From positions 434,001 to 498,000 of the forward strand of contig NZ_JANUGY010000003.1 in assembly GCF_024756235.1 (NCBI RefSeq): 64,000 bases of DNA. Direction: 5' to 3'. The stretch is from Massilia kyonggiensis (GTDB taxonomy: Bacteria; Pseudomonadota; Gammaproteobacteria; Burkholderiales; Burkholderiaceae_D). A program made the position numbers and the translations under genes. The stretch's first letter is position 1, and each line of letters opens with the position of its first letter. The notes beneath the pieces are model-generated. The model saw only the letters and a program-made list of their open reading frames with translations, ran no database searches and was not told the DNA's origin. Shown here piece after piece: positions 29,213 to 36,778 of this stretch.

Positions 29213-30151
29213 TCACCCTTCGCTGGTAATCCGCTTGATCAGCGCGCCGAGCACGTCTTCCGCCATGTCGTTCGACACCTGGCACGTCCCCGCATTCTCG
29301 TGCCCGCCGCCGCCGTACTCGAGCATCAACGTGCCGACATTCGTCTTCGACGTGCGTTTGAGAATCGACTTACCCGTCGCAAACACCGTGTTCTGGTTTT
29401 TCAGGCCCCACAGCACGTGGATCGAGATATTGGTCTCGGGGAACAGCGCATAGACGATGAACCGGTTGCCCGCATAGATCACGGGTTCCTCGCGCAGGTC
29501 GAGCACGACGAGGTTGCCGTGGACTTGCGCGCAGCGCCGGATCTGCTCCTTGCACAGTTCGCTGTGCTCGAAGTACAGCCGGGTGCGTTCCTGCACGTCC
29601 GGCAGCTGCATGATCTGGGCGATCGTGTGGTTGCGGCAGTAATCGATCAGGTCCATCATCAGCTGGTAGTTCGAGATGCGGAAGTCGTGGAAGCGGCCCA
29701 GCCCCGTGCGCGCATCCATCAGGAAATTCAGCAGGTTCCAGCCCTGCGGATCCAGCACTTCCTCGCGCGTAAAACGCGCGGCGTCGGCCTTGTCGACGGC
29801 GTCCATCATGTCGCGCCATGCGGCCGGGAACGCGCGCGTGGCGCCGTAGTGCTCGTAGACGACGCGCGCGGCGGACGGCGCCTTCGGGTCGATGACGTGG
29901 TTGTCGCGCTGGCCCGTGTTGCGGATCGTTTCCGACAAGTGATGGTCGAATGCCAGGTGCGCACCGGCAACATACGGTAGATTCGTCGTGATGTCGCGCG
30001 CACTGATCGCGATCTTGCCGTCCTGCATGTCCTTCGGGTGGACGAACAGGATCTCGTCGATCAGGTTTAGGTGCTTGAGGAGGACGGCGCAGACGAGGCC
30101 GTCGAAATCGCTGCGGGTAACGAGGCGGTAACGCTTGGGAACGGCAGACAT
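29213..30151 (-). CDS. DHH-family phosphoesterase (exopolyphosphatase-like)
   Basis: A 312-residue protein with the DHH superfamily metal motifs: SDFDGLVCAVLL at the N-terminus, then AFDHHLSETIRN, and a C-terminal glycine-rich GGGGHENAGTCQV resembling the DHHA1 end. DHH proteins hydrolyse phosphodiesters or polyphosphates (RecJ, NrnA, PPX1 groups); this one cannot be assigned a substrate from sequence. Some family members cleave pGpG or pAp. The ATG at 30151 follows AAAGGGG; an upstream in-frame start would precede that site. It ends directly against the convergent GGDEF/EAL gene. Confidence 0.82.
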   Translation of the reverse strand: MSAVPKRYRLVTRSDFDGLVCAVLLKHLNLIDEILFVHPKDMQDGKIAISARDITTNLPYVAGAHLAFDHHLSETIRNTGQRDNHVIDPKAPSAARVVYEHYGATRAFPAAWRDMMDAVDKADAARFTREEVLDPQGWNLLNFLMDARTGLGRFHDFRISNYQLMMDLIDYCRNHTIAQIMQLPDVQERTRLYFEHSELCKEQIRRCAQVHGNLVVLDLREEPVIYAGNRFIVYALFPETNISIHVLWGLKNQNTVFATGKSILKRTSKTNVGTLMLEYGGGGHENAGTCQVSNDMAEDVLGALIKRITSEG

Positions 30152-30373
30152 CGGCAAACCCCTTTCATGTCGAGAATGAAGCATGGGCTGGCGCAGCCAG
30201 GACGTCGTTCATCATACCGCGCAATATTGCTGATTAACAGTTTTTCTATATGTCATCACGGCGTCATCAACCTGTGCATTCCAGGACTCGAATCGTGCAG
30301 GCTGTCGCAAAGGGATGGCCGGCGTTCCTGCCAGCGGTTACACTCGCCGCACCTTTTGAAAAAGATAAGTTTC

Positions 30374-31771
30374 ATGCAAACACGGCGTTCTACCCAGCAA
30401 ACTTTCTCGAACACCCTGTCGGCGCTGTACCGGGCCTTCGACGCGGTCGCGACGTGGGTGACGCAGCTGTCGTGGTGGAAGTTTTTCTTGTTCGCCGCGC
30501 TGATGCTGGTCGCCGGCAAGATCCTGCAGGATGAATTGTTCTCCGGCGGCGAGGAAGAGATCGCCCGCACGGAACACAGCGCACGCCGGCCCGAACCGAC
30601 CGTCACGATCGACGACAGCGGCATCCACATCAATCCGGGCAAGAACAGCCGGCGCGGCCCGATCACGATCAATCCGGAAATCGAGGCGGCCAAGGCGGAA
30701 GCGGCTGCCAAGGCGGCGGAAGCGGCGCACGCCGAGGCCGCGGGCAAGGCCGAAGCGGCGCAGGCGAAGGCCGACGCCGCGGAACAGATGGCGGACGAGG
30801 CGCAGCATGCAGCGGACGCCGCCGAGCCTGCCGAGCCCGCCCCGCCCGCGCCGCCGGCACCGCCCGCCCCGGCCAAGGCGCCAGTCACCAAGACCCTGCG
30901 CGGCGCCAACGGCGAAGAAGTCCACATCGACCTGCCGCCGCAAATCGGCGAAGAATTGTCCAACGCGATCGAGGCGGCCGTCGACGACGCGGCCGAAGCG
31001 AAGGCGCGCAGCTACCACAAACAGGCGTCGACGTGGTTCACGAGCTTTGTCTGGCTGCTGATCCTCGCACTGTTCGGCACGAAGGCCCTCGTGGGCGGCA
31101 AGAAGCGGGCGGAGGCCGAGATGCAGTCGGCGACGGCCGCCGCCGAGCGCGAATCGATGCAGCGCCAGTTGTCCGAAGCGAAGATGCAGGCCATGCAGGC
31201 CCAGGTGGAGCCGCACTTCCTGTTCAATACCCTCGCCTCCGTCGAGCACCTGATCGAGACCAATCCGCCGCGCGCCTCCGCCATGCAGCGCACCCTGATC
31301 CAGTACCTGCGCGCCGTGCTGCCGCAGATGCGCGACAACAACCTCGTTACGAACCTGGGGCGCGAAGTGGACATGGTCAAGTCGTACCTCGACCTGCTCA
31401 AGATGCGCATGGAAGAGCGCCTGACCGTCGAACTGAACGTGCCGGACGGCCTGCGCAGCGCGGCGTTTCCCCCGATGATGCTGCAATCGATGGTCGAGAA
31501 CGCGATCAAGCACGGGCTCGAATGCAAGCCCGAGGGCGGCCACCTGGCCGTCAGGGCGGAAGTGGTGGACAGCAAGCTGCGCGTGACGGTGGCGGACGAC
31601 GGCGTCGGCTTCGGCGTGATGCCCAGCAAGGGCACCGGCCTGGGCCTGTCGAACATCCGCGAGCGCCTGAAACTGCTGCATGGCGAGGCCGGTCAATTGC
31701 ATATCGCGGCCAACAGCCCGACCGGGGTGATCGCGACCATCGAGGTGCCGTACCAGCTTGCACCCAAGTAA
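30374..31771 (+). CDS. LytS/AlgZ-type sensor histidine kinase with Ala-rich periplasmic loop
   Basis: A 465-residue kinase: TM1 at about 35-50 and TM2 at about 221-240. The loop between them is unusual: residues 101-155 are largely alanine with Glu/Lys (EIEAAKAEAAAKAAEAAHAE and onward), then a Pro/Ala stretch (151-170). The cytoplasmic part has the His_kinase signature VEPHFLFNTLASVEHL with His281 and the ATPase motifs PPMMLQSMVENAIKHG and GLGLSNIRERL. It belongs to the LytS/AlgZ class and is followed by a LytTR regulator, its likely partner. The signal sensed is unknown; the helical loop could read envelope stretching or bind a partner. Confidence 0.88.
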   Translation: MQTRRSTQQTFSNTLSALYRAFDAVATWVTQLSWWKFFLFAALMLVAGKILQDELFSGGEEEIARTEHSARRPEPTVTIDDSGIHINPGKNSRRGPITINPEIEAAKAEAAAKAAEAAHAEAAGKAEAAQAKADAAEQMADEAQHAADAAEPAEPAPPAPPAPPAPAKAPVTKTLRGANGEEVHIDLPPQIGEELSNAIEAAVDDAAEAKARSYHKQASTWFTSFVWLLILALFGTKALVGGKKRAEAEMQSATAAAERESMQRQLSEAKMQAMQAQVEPHFLFNTLASVEHLIETNPPRASAMQRTLIQYLRAVLPQMRDNNLVTNLGREVDMVKSYLDLLKMRMEERLTVELNVPDGLRSAAFPPMMLQSMVENAIKHGLECKPEGGHLAVRAEVVDSKLRVTVADDGVGFGVMPSKGTGLGLSNIRERLKLLHGEAGQLHIAANSPTGVIATIEVPYQLAPK

Positions 31772-31841
31772 GCATTTCGGGTATTGCCAGTACTGACAAT
31801 TCGTTGAATAATCGACACTCCTTCACTGCCTGACCCCGACC

Positions 31842-32621
31842 ATGCCTACCGCTATCATTGCCGACGACGAAAGACTGATGCGCGACCTGCTGCGCACTCG
31901 ACTGTCCCAGGTGTGGCCGGACCTCGAGATCATCGGCGAAGCGAAGAACGGCGACGAGGCCGTGCAGCTCGTCGACGAACTGAAGCCCGACCTGACCTTC
32001 CTCGACATCCGCATGCCGGGCAAGACGGGCATGGAGGCGGCGCGTGACATCGGCGACGCCAGCCAGGTCGTGTTCGTCACCGCGTACGACCAGTACGCCG
32101 TGGAAGCGTTCGAACGGGGCGCCATCGACTACGTGCTGAAACCGCCCGAGCCCGAGCGCCTGAAGATCACCGTCGAGCGCCTGAAGGAACGCCTGGCCAC
32201 GCCGGCGCAGGCGGCCACCGCGTCCGTGAACGTCAGCGACACGGTGACGGCGATGCTGTCCCAACTGGCCGAAAAGATCGCCGCGCCGAAGCCGAAATAC
32301 CTGCAATGGATCCAGGCCAGCATCGGCCAGGACCTGCGCATGATCCCGGTCGAGGAAATCCTGTTCTTCCGTTCCGACGAAAAATATACCTGCGTTCAGA
32401 CCGAGAAATTCGAAGCACTGATCCGCAAGCCCGTGCGCGACCTGGCCGAAGAGCTCGACCCGTCGCTGTTCTGGCAGATCCACCGCGCCACGCTCGTGAA
32501 CGTCAATGCCATCGAAGGCGTGACGCGCGACATCCGTGGCCGTCACTTGGTGCTGATCAAGGGCCGCCCGGAAAAACTCGAAGTCAGCCGCAGCTTCCTC
32601 CACCTCTTCAAGCAGATGTAA
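31842..32621 (+). CDS. LytTR-type response regulator (AlgR/LytR-like)
   Basis: A 259-residue regulator. The receiver has IIADDERLMRDLLRTRL, acceptor Asp in LTFLDIRMPGKTG, Thr in VFVTAYDQYAVEAF and Lys in YVLKPPEPERL. The C-terminal LytTR DNA-binding domain begins about residue 150 (IPVEEILFFRSDEKYTCV, FWQIHRATLVNVNAI). It should bind direct repeats upstream of targets when phosphorylated. It lies 70 bases after the AlgZ-type kinase and 78 before a different kinase, so it may listen to both. The protein family is clear; targets are not. Confidence 0.92.
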   Translation: MPTAIIADDERLMRDLLRTRLSQVWPDLEIIGEAKNGDEAVQLVDELKPDLTFLDIRMPGKTGMEAARDIGDASQVVFVTAYDQYAVEAFERGAIDYVLKPPEPERLKITVERLKERLATPAQAATASVNVSDTVTAMLSQLAEKIAAPKPKYLQWIQASIGQDLRMIPVEEILFFRSDEKYTCVQTEKFEALIRKPVRDLAEELDPSLFWQIHRATLVNVNAIEGVTRDIRGRHLVLIKGRPEKLEVSRSFLHLFKQM

Positions 32622-32662
32622 GTCAAGCCAGCAGTTTGCACGGCGGGTAAGGTAGATGCCGG

Positions 32663-32685
32663 ACCCGCACAGCGGGTTGTTTTCT
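32663..32685 (+). terminator. Weak hairpin with T-rich tail after the LytTR regulator
   Basis: ACCCGC (32663-32668) pairs with GCGGGT (32672-32677) over a 3-base loop, followed by TGTTTTCT. The stem is short, so termination may be partial and the following kinase may still be read through. Confidence 0.4.
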
Positions 32686-32699
32686 ATCAAGCAAGTTCG

Positions 32700-33851
32700 A
32701 TGAAACGCCCGCGCCGCCCCCGCGCTTCCGGCAGGTCCGCAGCCTGGCTTCTGGCCGGCTTCGCGGCCGGCTATTGGCTGGGCCGGCGCTTCCGAAAGGA
32801 GCTTGAAACCGTGCCGGCCAGCCGCCAGATCGTCAACCACGTCAGCGAAGCCATCATTTCCGCCGACCAGTCGAACACCATCGTCATGGCCAACCCGGCC
32901 GCGGCCACCCTGTTCGGCACGAGCGTCGAGCAGATGGTGGGCAGTCCGCTGGGACGCTATATCGAGCCGCCGGAAGGCGGCACCGGCGAACCCGTGGATT
33001 ATTTCCGCCCCGGCAGCGGCCGCGCGGGCCGCCGCGCCACCGACTACACGGTCATGGGCCTGCGCGGCGACGGCGAGCGCTTCCCCATCGAGGGTTCCAT
33101 CTCGCGTTCGAATGGCGGCACGCCGTTCTACACGGTCGTCATGCGCGACGTCAGCGAACGCCGCCGCGTACAGGAAAAACTCACGCGCTCGCACGACCAG
33201 TTGCGCCAGCTGTCCGCCGCGCTGCAGACGATCCGCGAGGAAGAGCGCACCCACATCGCCCGCGAACTGCACGACGACCTCGGCCAGCTGCTCGCGTCGC
33301 TGCGCATGGACCTCACCCTGCTGCAGAACGCCGACGGCACACCCAGCGACAGCCTGCGCCTGATGCGCGGCATGGAAGACAATCTGCTTACCGCCATCAC
33401 GTCGCTGCGCCGCATCGCCACCAACCTGCGTCCGCGCGCGCTCGACGAAGGCGGCCTGTATTTCGCGCTGCAGGGCCTGCGCGACGATTTCATCGAACGC
33501 TACGCCATCCCCACCACCCTGCTGGCCGACGAGGCCGAGCTGCGCCTGGACGACACGGCCAGCACGGCCATCTTCCGCATCGTGCAGGAAGCGCTGACCA
33601 ACATCGCCCGCCACGCGCAGGCCACGCGCGTCATGATGAATTTGTTCCGGCTGAACAGCGACCTGCTCATCACGATCCGCGACGATGGCCGCGGGATCCG
33701 CCCGGAAGACATGGAAAAGGCGGAATCGCTGGGCCTGATCGGCATGCGCGAACGGGTCTGGGCGATGAAGGGCGAGATCACGATCGGCGCCGACGAGCCG
33801 CACGGCACCCGTATCGACATCGTGCTGCCGCTGCACGACCACCTGGTGTGA
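32700..33851 (+). CDS. NarX-type sensor histidine kinase (PAS, HisKA_3), orphan
   Basis: A 383-residue kinase with one N-terminal membrane segment (about 14-30, AWLLAGFAAGYWLGRRF), a PAS domain (about 40-160) and the HisKA_3 dimerisation helix with the acceptor His in EERTHIARELHDDLGQLLASLRM. The ATPase region includes IVQEALTNIARHAQA and DDGRGIRPEDMEKAESLGLIGMRERV. Such kinases normally pair with LuxR/NarL-type regulators, but none is adjacent; the neighbour is a LytTR regulator. The weak hairpin upstream and a porin gene downstream leave its operon membership unclear. Confidence 0.88.
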   Translation: MKRPRRPRASGRSAAWLLAGFAAGYWLGRRFRKELETVPASRQIVNHVSEAIISADQSNTIVMANPAAATLFGTSVEQMVGSPLGRYIEPPEGGTGEPVDYFRPGSGRAGRRATDYTVMGLRGDGERFPIEGSISRSNGGTPFYTVVMRDVSERRRVQEKLTRSHDQLRQLSAALQTIREEERTHIARELHDDLGQLLASLRMDLTLLQNADGTPSDSLRLMRGMEDNLLTAITSLRRIATNLRPRALDEGGLYFALQGLRDDFIERYAIPTTLLADEAELRLDDTASTAIFRIVQEALTNIARHAQATRVMMNLFRLNSDLLITIRDDGRGIRPEDMEKAESLGLIGMRERVWAMKGEITIGADEPHGTRIDIVLPLHDHLV

Positions 33852-33985
33852 CAACAAGGCGACGTTGTATCTTCACAACATTTCACTGTGTCATCAAACC
33901 GACATATCGCTTCGATAAGATGCGTGCCAATCAAGCAATAGACCACATCGCTTGAATCGTCCGACATCTTATTGGAGAAACCTGA

Positions 33986-35008
33986 ATGCAAGTCAAACGC
34001 CTGGCCGCCGCCCTGGTAGCCGCCGCTCCCCTGTTCGCCGCTGCCCAGACCAACGTGACCCTGTACGGTGTCGTCGACGCCGCCATCGAGTCCGGCGACG
34101 CCGGCAATCCGGATGGCCGCCACACCAACGTCCAGTCGGGCAACCAGTCGGGCAGCCGCTTCGGCTTCCGCGGTTCGGAAGACCTGGGCAACGGCCTGAA
34201 AGCCATCTTCAACCTGGAAGCGGGCGTTGCCGTCGACACCGGCGCGCAGGATTCCTCCGGCCTGTTCCAGCGCCGCGCCGTCGTCGGCCTGGAAGGTGCG
34301 TTCGGTACCCTGACGCTGGGCCGTGAATACTCGCCGGTCGCCATCGTCGCCGCTGCCTCCGACGAATTCGGCCAGGGCTTCTACGGCACCAACCTGTCGG
34401 CCTTCGGTTCGGGCAAGGTGACCCGCCGCCTGGCCAACTCGATCAACTACAAGAGCGCATCGTTCAACGGCTTCGACCTGCTGGCCACCTACTCGGCCGG
34501 CGAAAAGACGACCGGTCCGTCGGGCGACCTGAAGGGCATCGGCGCCGAATACAAGATGGGCGGCCTGTACCTGGGCGCGGCTTACCACACGCTGAAGCGC
34601 GTCTCGTCGGGCAACGACAAGGAATACGGCGCCGGCGCCGCCTACAAGTTCGACGACTTCGGCGGCTTCGAGATCAAGGCCAACTACCTGTCGGCCGATC
34701 CGGACGGCGCGAACAACAAGTTCAAGCAGTACAACCTGGGCGCGGGCTACCCGTTCGGCGCAAACAAGGTCTACGTCAACCTGCAGCAGAACAAGCTGGA
34801 AAACGGCGCCAAGGGCAATGCCTGGGCACTGGCCTACAGCTACTCGCTGTCGAAGCGCACGAACCTGTACGCGTCGTACGCCAACATGAACAACAACGGC
34901 CTGGCCACCTTCGGCCTGAACTCGGGTTCGAACAACCTGACCCCGGCCGCGACGTCGCTGGGTGGCGATCCGTCGGTGTTCACCGTCGGCATGCGTCACT
35001 CTTTCTAA
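33986..35008 (+). CDS. Gram-negative outer-membrane porin
   Basis: A 340-residue general porin of the betaproteobacterial type. The signal peptide (MQVKRLAAALVAAAPLFAAA) precedes QTNVTLYGVVDAAIE, the classic first beta strand, then SRFGFRGSEDLGNGLKAIF and TLGREYSP. The C-terminal Phe (VGMRHSF) is the BAM recognition residue. It should form a trimeric channel for small solutes. Its codon use is strongly biased (nearly all GGC, CTG, AAC), consistent with high expression. TTGGAG precedes the ATG. Confidence 0.94.
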   Translation: MQVKRLAAALVAAAPLFAAAQTNVTLYGVVDAAIESGDAGNPDGRHTNVQSGNQSGSRFGFRGSEDLGNGLKAIFNLEAGVAVDTGAQDSSGLFQRRAVVGLEGAFGTLTLGREYSPVAIVAAASDEFGQGFYGTNLSAFGSGKVTRRLANSINYKSASFNGFDLLATYSAGEKTTGPSGDLKGIGAEYKMGGLYLGAAYHTLKRVSSGNDKEYGAGAAYKFDDFGGFEIKANYLSADPDGANNKFKQYNLGAGYPFGANKVYVNLQQNKLENGAKGNAWALAYSYSLSKRTNLYASYANMNNNGLATFGLNSGSNNLTPAATSLGGDPSVFTVGMRHSF

Positions 35009-35015
35009 GCGCGCA

Positions 35016-35672
35016 TCACTTCAGGCGGCAGGTGAGCATCCAATAATACGTCAAGCGCTCGATGCGGATCTCCCTCACCTCGCCGCCCAGGCGCTTGCGC
35101 AGCGCGCTGTCGGCCGGATAGTTTTTCGGCAACTCGAACCGCTCGCCATCCGGCGCCGCGACGATTTCATACGTGTTGCCCTGCGCGTCCGTGCGCGCGA
35201 TGGTCGTGCTGCTGCCCTCGACGTACGCGTCGTCCAGCAGGATCAGCGTGACGTCGTGGCCGAGCCGCGCGCGCAGCTGGGTCAGCAGCGCATCCTGCTC
35301 GTCGCGCTTCAGGTGCGACCACCAGAAGCCGATGAACACGCAGGAAAACTTGCCCAGGTCCTCCGGGAGGTCGAGGCCGTCCACGGTGCGGAACGCGACC
35401 TTGCCCTCCGGGAAGCGGCGGGTTTGCGCCCGGGCGATCATCTCGTCGAGGATATCGGTCGCCAGCACCTTGTCGGCATTGGCGGCGATCACTTCCGTCC
35501 AGTAGCCGGTGCCGCAGGCCAGTTCCAGCACGGTCTGCCCGCGCACCAGTTGCGCGATCCGTTCGCGCACGGTCGATAAATCGTTGGCGCGTTCCGCCCG
35601 CGACAGTGCGGCGTCGGCCGCCTGCGTGCTGCTCGCGTAGTAGCGCGCGACGGGGTCATTCTGTCGATTCAT
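35016..35672 (-). CDS. Class I SAM-dependent methyltransferase
   Basis: A 218-residue protein with motif I VLELACGTGYWTEVIAA, motif II VLATDILDEMIARA and the later FIGFWWSHL. The fold is clear but the substrate is not; the best guess is a small-molecule or thiol/halide methyltransferase. I chose the ATG at 35672 (MNRQND), four bases beyond the cysB stop; an ATG at 35696 would overlap cysB by about 20 bases. Co-transcription with cysB links it to sulfur metabolism, perhaps through methionine/SAM status, but this is inference. Confidence 0.85.
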   Translation of the reverse strand: MNRQNDPVARYYASSTQAADAALSRAERANDLSTVRERIAQLVRGQTVLELACGTGYWTEVIAANADKVLATDILDEMIARAQTRRFPEGKVAFRTVDGLDLPEDLGKFSCVFIGFWWSHLKRDEQDALLTQLRARLGHDVTLILLDDAYVEGSSTTIARTDAQGNTYEIVAAPDGERFELPKNYPADSALRKRLGGEVREIRIERLTYYWMLTCRLK

Positions 35673-35676
35673 GATA

Positions 35677-36618
35677 TTAAAGCTCGTAATTTTCACTGGT
35701 GCCGCGCATCGCGGACTCGACCATCTTGCGGTTGAGCGTGGGGGCCAGCAGCTCGATGAACGTATAAATATAGCTGCGCAGATAGGCGCCCTGCTTCACG
35801 GCCACGCGCGAGACGTTCATGCCGAACAAGTGACCGACGGGAATCGCGCGCAGGTTGCGGTCGCGTTCCTGGTCGAAGGCCATGCCGGCGATGATGCCGA
35901 TGCCCATGCCCAGTTCCACGTACGTCTTGATGACGTCGGCGTCGATCGCTTCCAGCAGGACGTCCGGCTTGAGGTTGCGCAGTTCGAACGCATGGTCGAT
36001 CTTGCTGCGGCCCGCGAACGCGGCGTCGTACGTGATCAAGGGGTAGCCGGCGATCTCTTCCAGCGAGATCGCCTTCGACTTCGTCAACGCGTGCTCGTGC
36101 GGCACGACGAGGACGTGTTCCCATTGATAACACGGCAATGTGATGAGGCCGTCGACGGCCGCGATCGATTCCGTCGCGATGGCGAGGTCGGCCTGGTCGT
36201 TCTTGACCATGTCGGCGATCTGGCGCGGATTGCCTTGCAATAAAGACAATCTCACCTTCGGGTAGCGCTGCATGAACGCCTGCACGATCTTCGGCAGCAT
36301 GTAGCGCGCCTGCGTGTGCGTGGTGGCGATGGTGAAGCTACCGCTGTCCTGGGCGGCGTATTCCTTGCCGATGCGCTTGAGACTGTCGATCTCCTGCATG
36401 ATCAGCTCGACCGAATGCAGGACGAGCCGGCCCGGCTCCGTCAGGCCGCGGATACGCTTGCCGTGACGGGTGAAAATATCGACGCCGAGCTCCTCTTCCA
36501 GTTCGATGATGGCTTTCGACACCCCGGGTTGCGACGTGAACAACGCCTTGGCGGCGTCGGTCAGGTTGAAGTTTTGGCGGACCGCTTCGCGCACGAAACG
36601 TAGTTGGTGTAGGTTCAT
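35677..36618 (-). CDS. cysB: CysB-type LysR transcriptional regulator
   Basis: A 313-residue LysR-type regulator starting MNLHQLRFVREAVRQNFNLT, with the DNA-binding helices SQPGVSKAIIELEEELGVDIF. The effector domain (about 95-310; FTIATTHTQARYMLPKIV) closely follows the CysB subgroup, which activates sulfate assimilation genes in response to O-acetylserine. The divergent position next to cysI and the dyad between the two genes agree with this role. Symbol assigned from family and context; Cbl-like function cannot be excluded. The start at 36618 avoids a leader rich in basic residues. Confidence 0.9.
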   Translation of the reverse strand: MNLHQLRFVREAVRQNFNLTDAAKALFTSQPGVSKAIIELEEELGVDIFTRHGKRIRGLTEPGRLVLHSVELIMQEIDSLKRIGKEYAAQDSGSFTIATTHTQARYMLPKIVQAFMQRYPKVRLSLLQGNPRQIADMVKNDQADLAIATESIAAVDGLITLPCYQWEHVLVVPHEHALTKSKAISLEEIAGYPLITYDAAFAGRSKIDHAFELRNLKPDVLLEAIDADVIKTYVELGMGIGIIAGMAFDQERDRNLRAIPVGHLFGMNVSRVAVKQGAYLRSYIYTFIELLAPTLNRKMVESAMRGTSENYEL

Positions 36619-36658
36619 TGCCCTTATCTTGTCTATCCGATCCCGCATTTTACAAGGA

Positions 36659-36685
36659 TGCTTATACCGCAGGCTCATATAAGCA
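36659..36685. promoter_or_regulatory. Dyad TGCTTAT-N13-ATAAGCA, candidate CysB operator
   Basis: TGCTTAT (36659-36665) and ATAAGCA (36679-36685) form a perfect 7-base inverted repeat about 18 bases upstream of the proposed -35 of the cysI operon and about 40 bases upstream of the cysB start. LysR regulators commonly bind AT-rich dyads just upstream of the -35. Binding by CysB is inference. Confidence 0.45.
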
Positions 36686-36702
36686 AATAAATTCTCCGTC
36701 GT

Positions 36703-36730
36703 TTGGAATATAGCTGGATTTTATTAATAT
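36703..36730 (+). promoter_or_regulatory. Candidate sigma-70 promoter of the cysI operon
   Basis: TTGGAA (36703-36708) and TAATAT (36725-36730) are separated by 16 bases, each matching four of six consensus positions. The resulting start would leave a leader of about 40 bases before cysI. Moderate matches only. Confidence 0.4.
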
Positions 36731-36778
36731 TCGGGATAGTTTGGGTCAGGATTGGCCCGCCCCTAAGGAATCTTGCCC

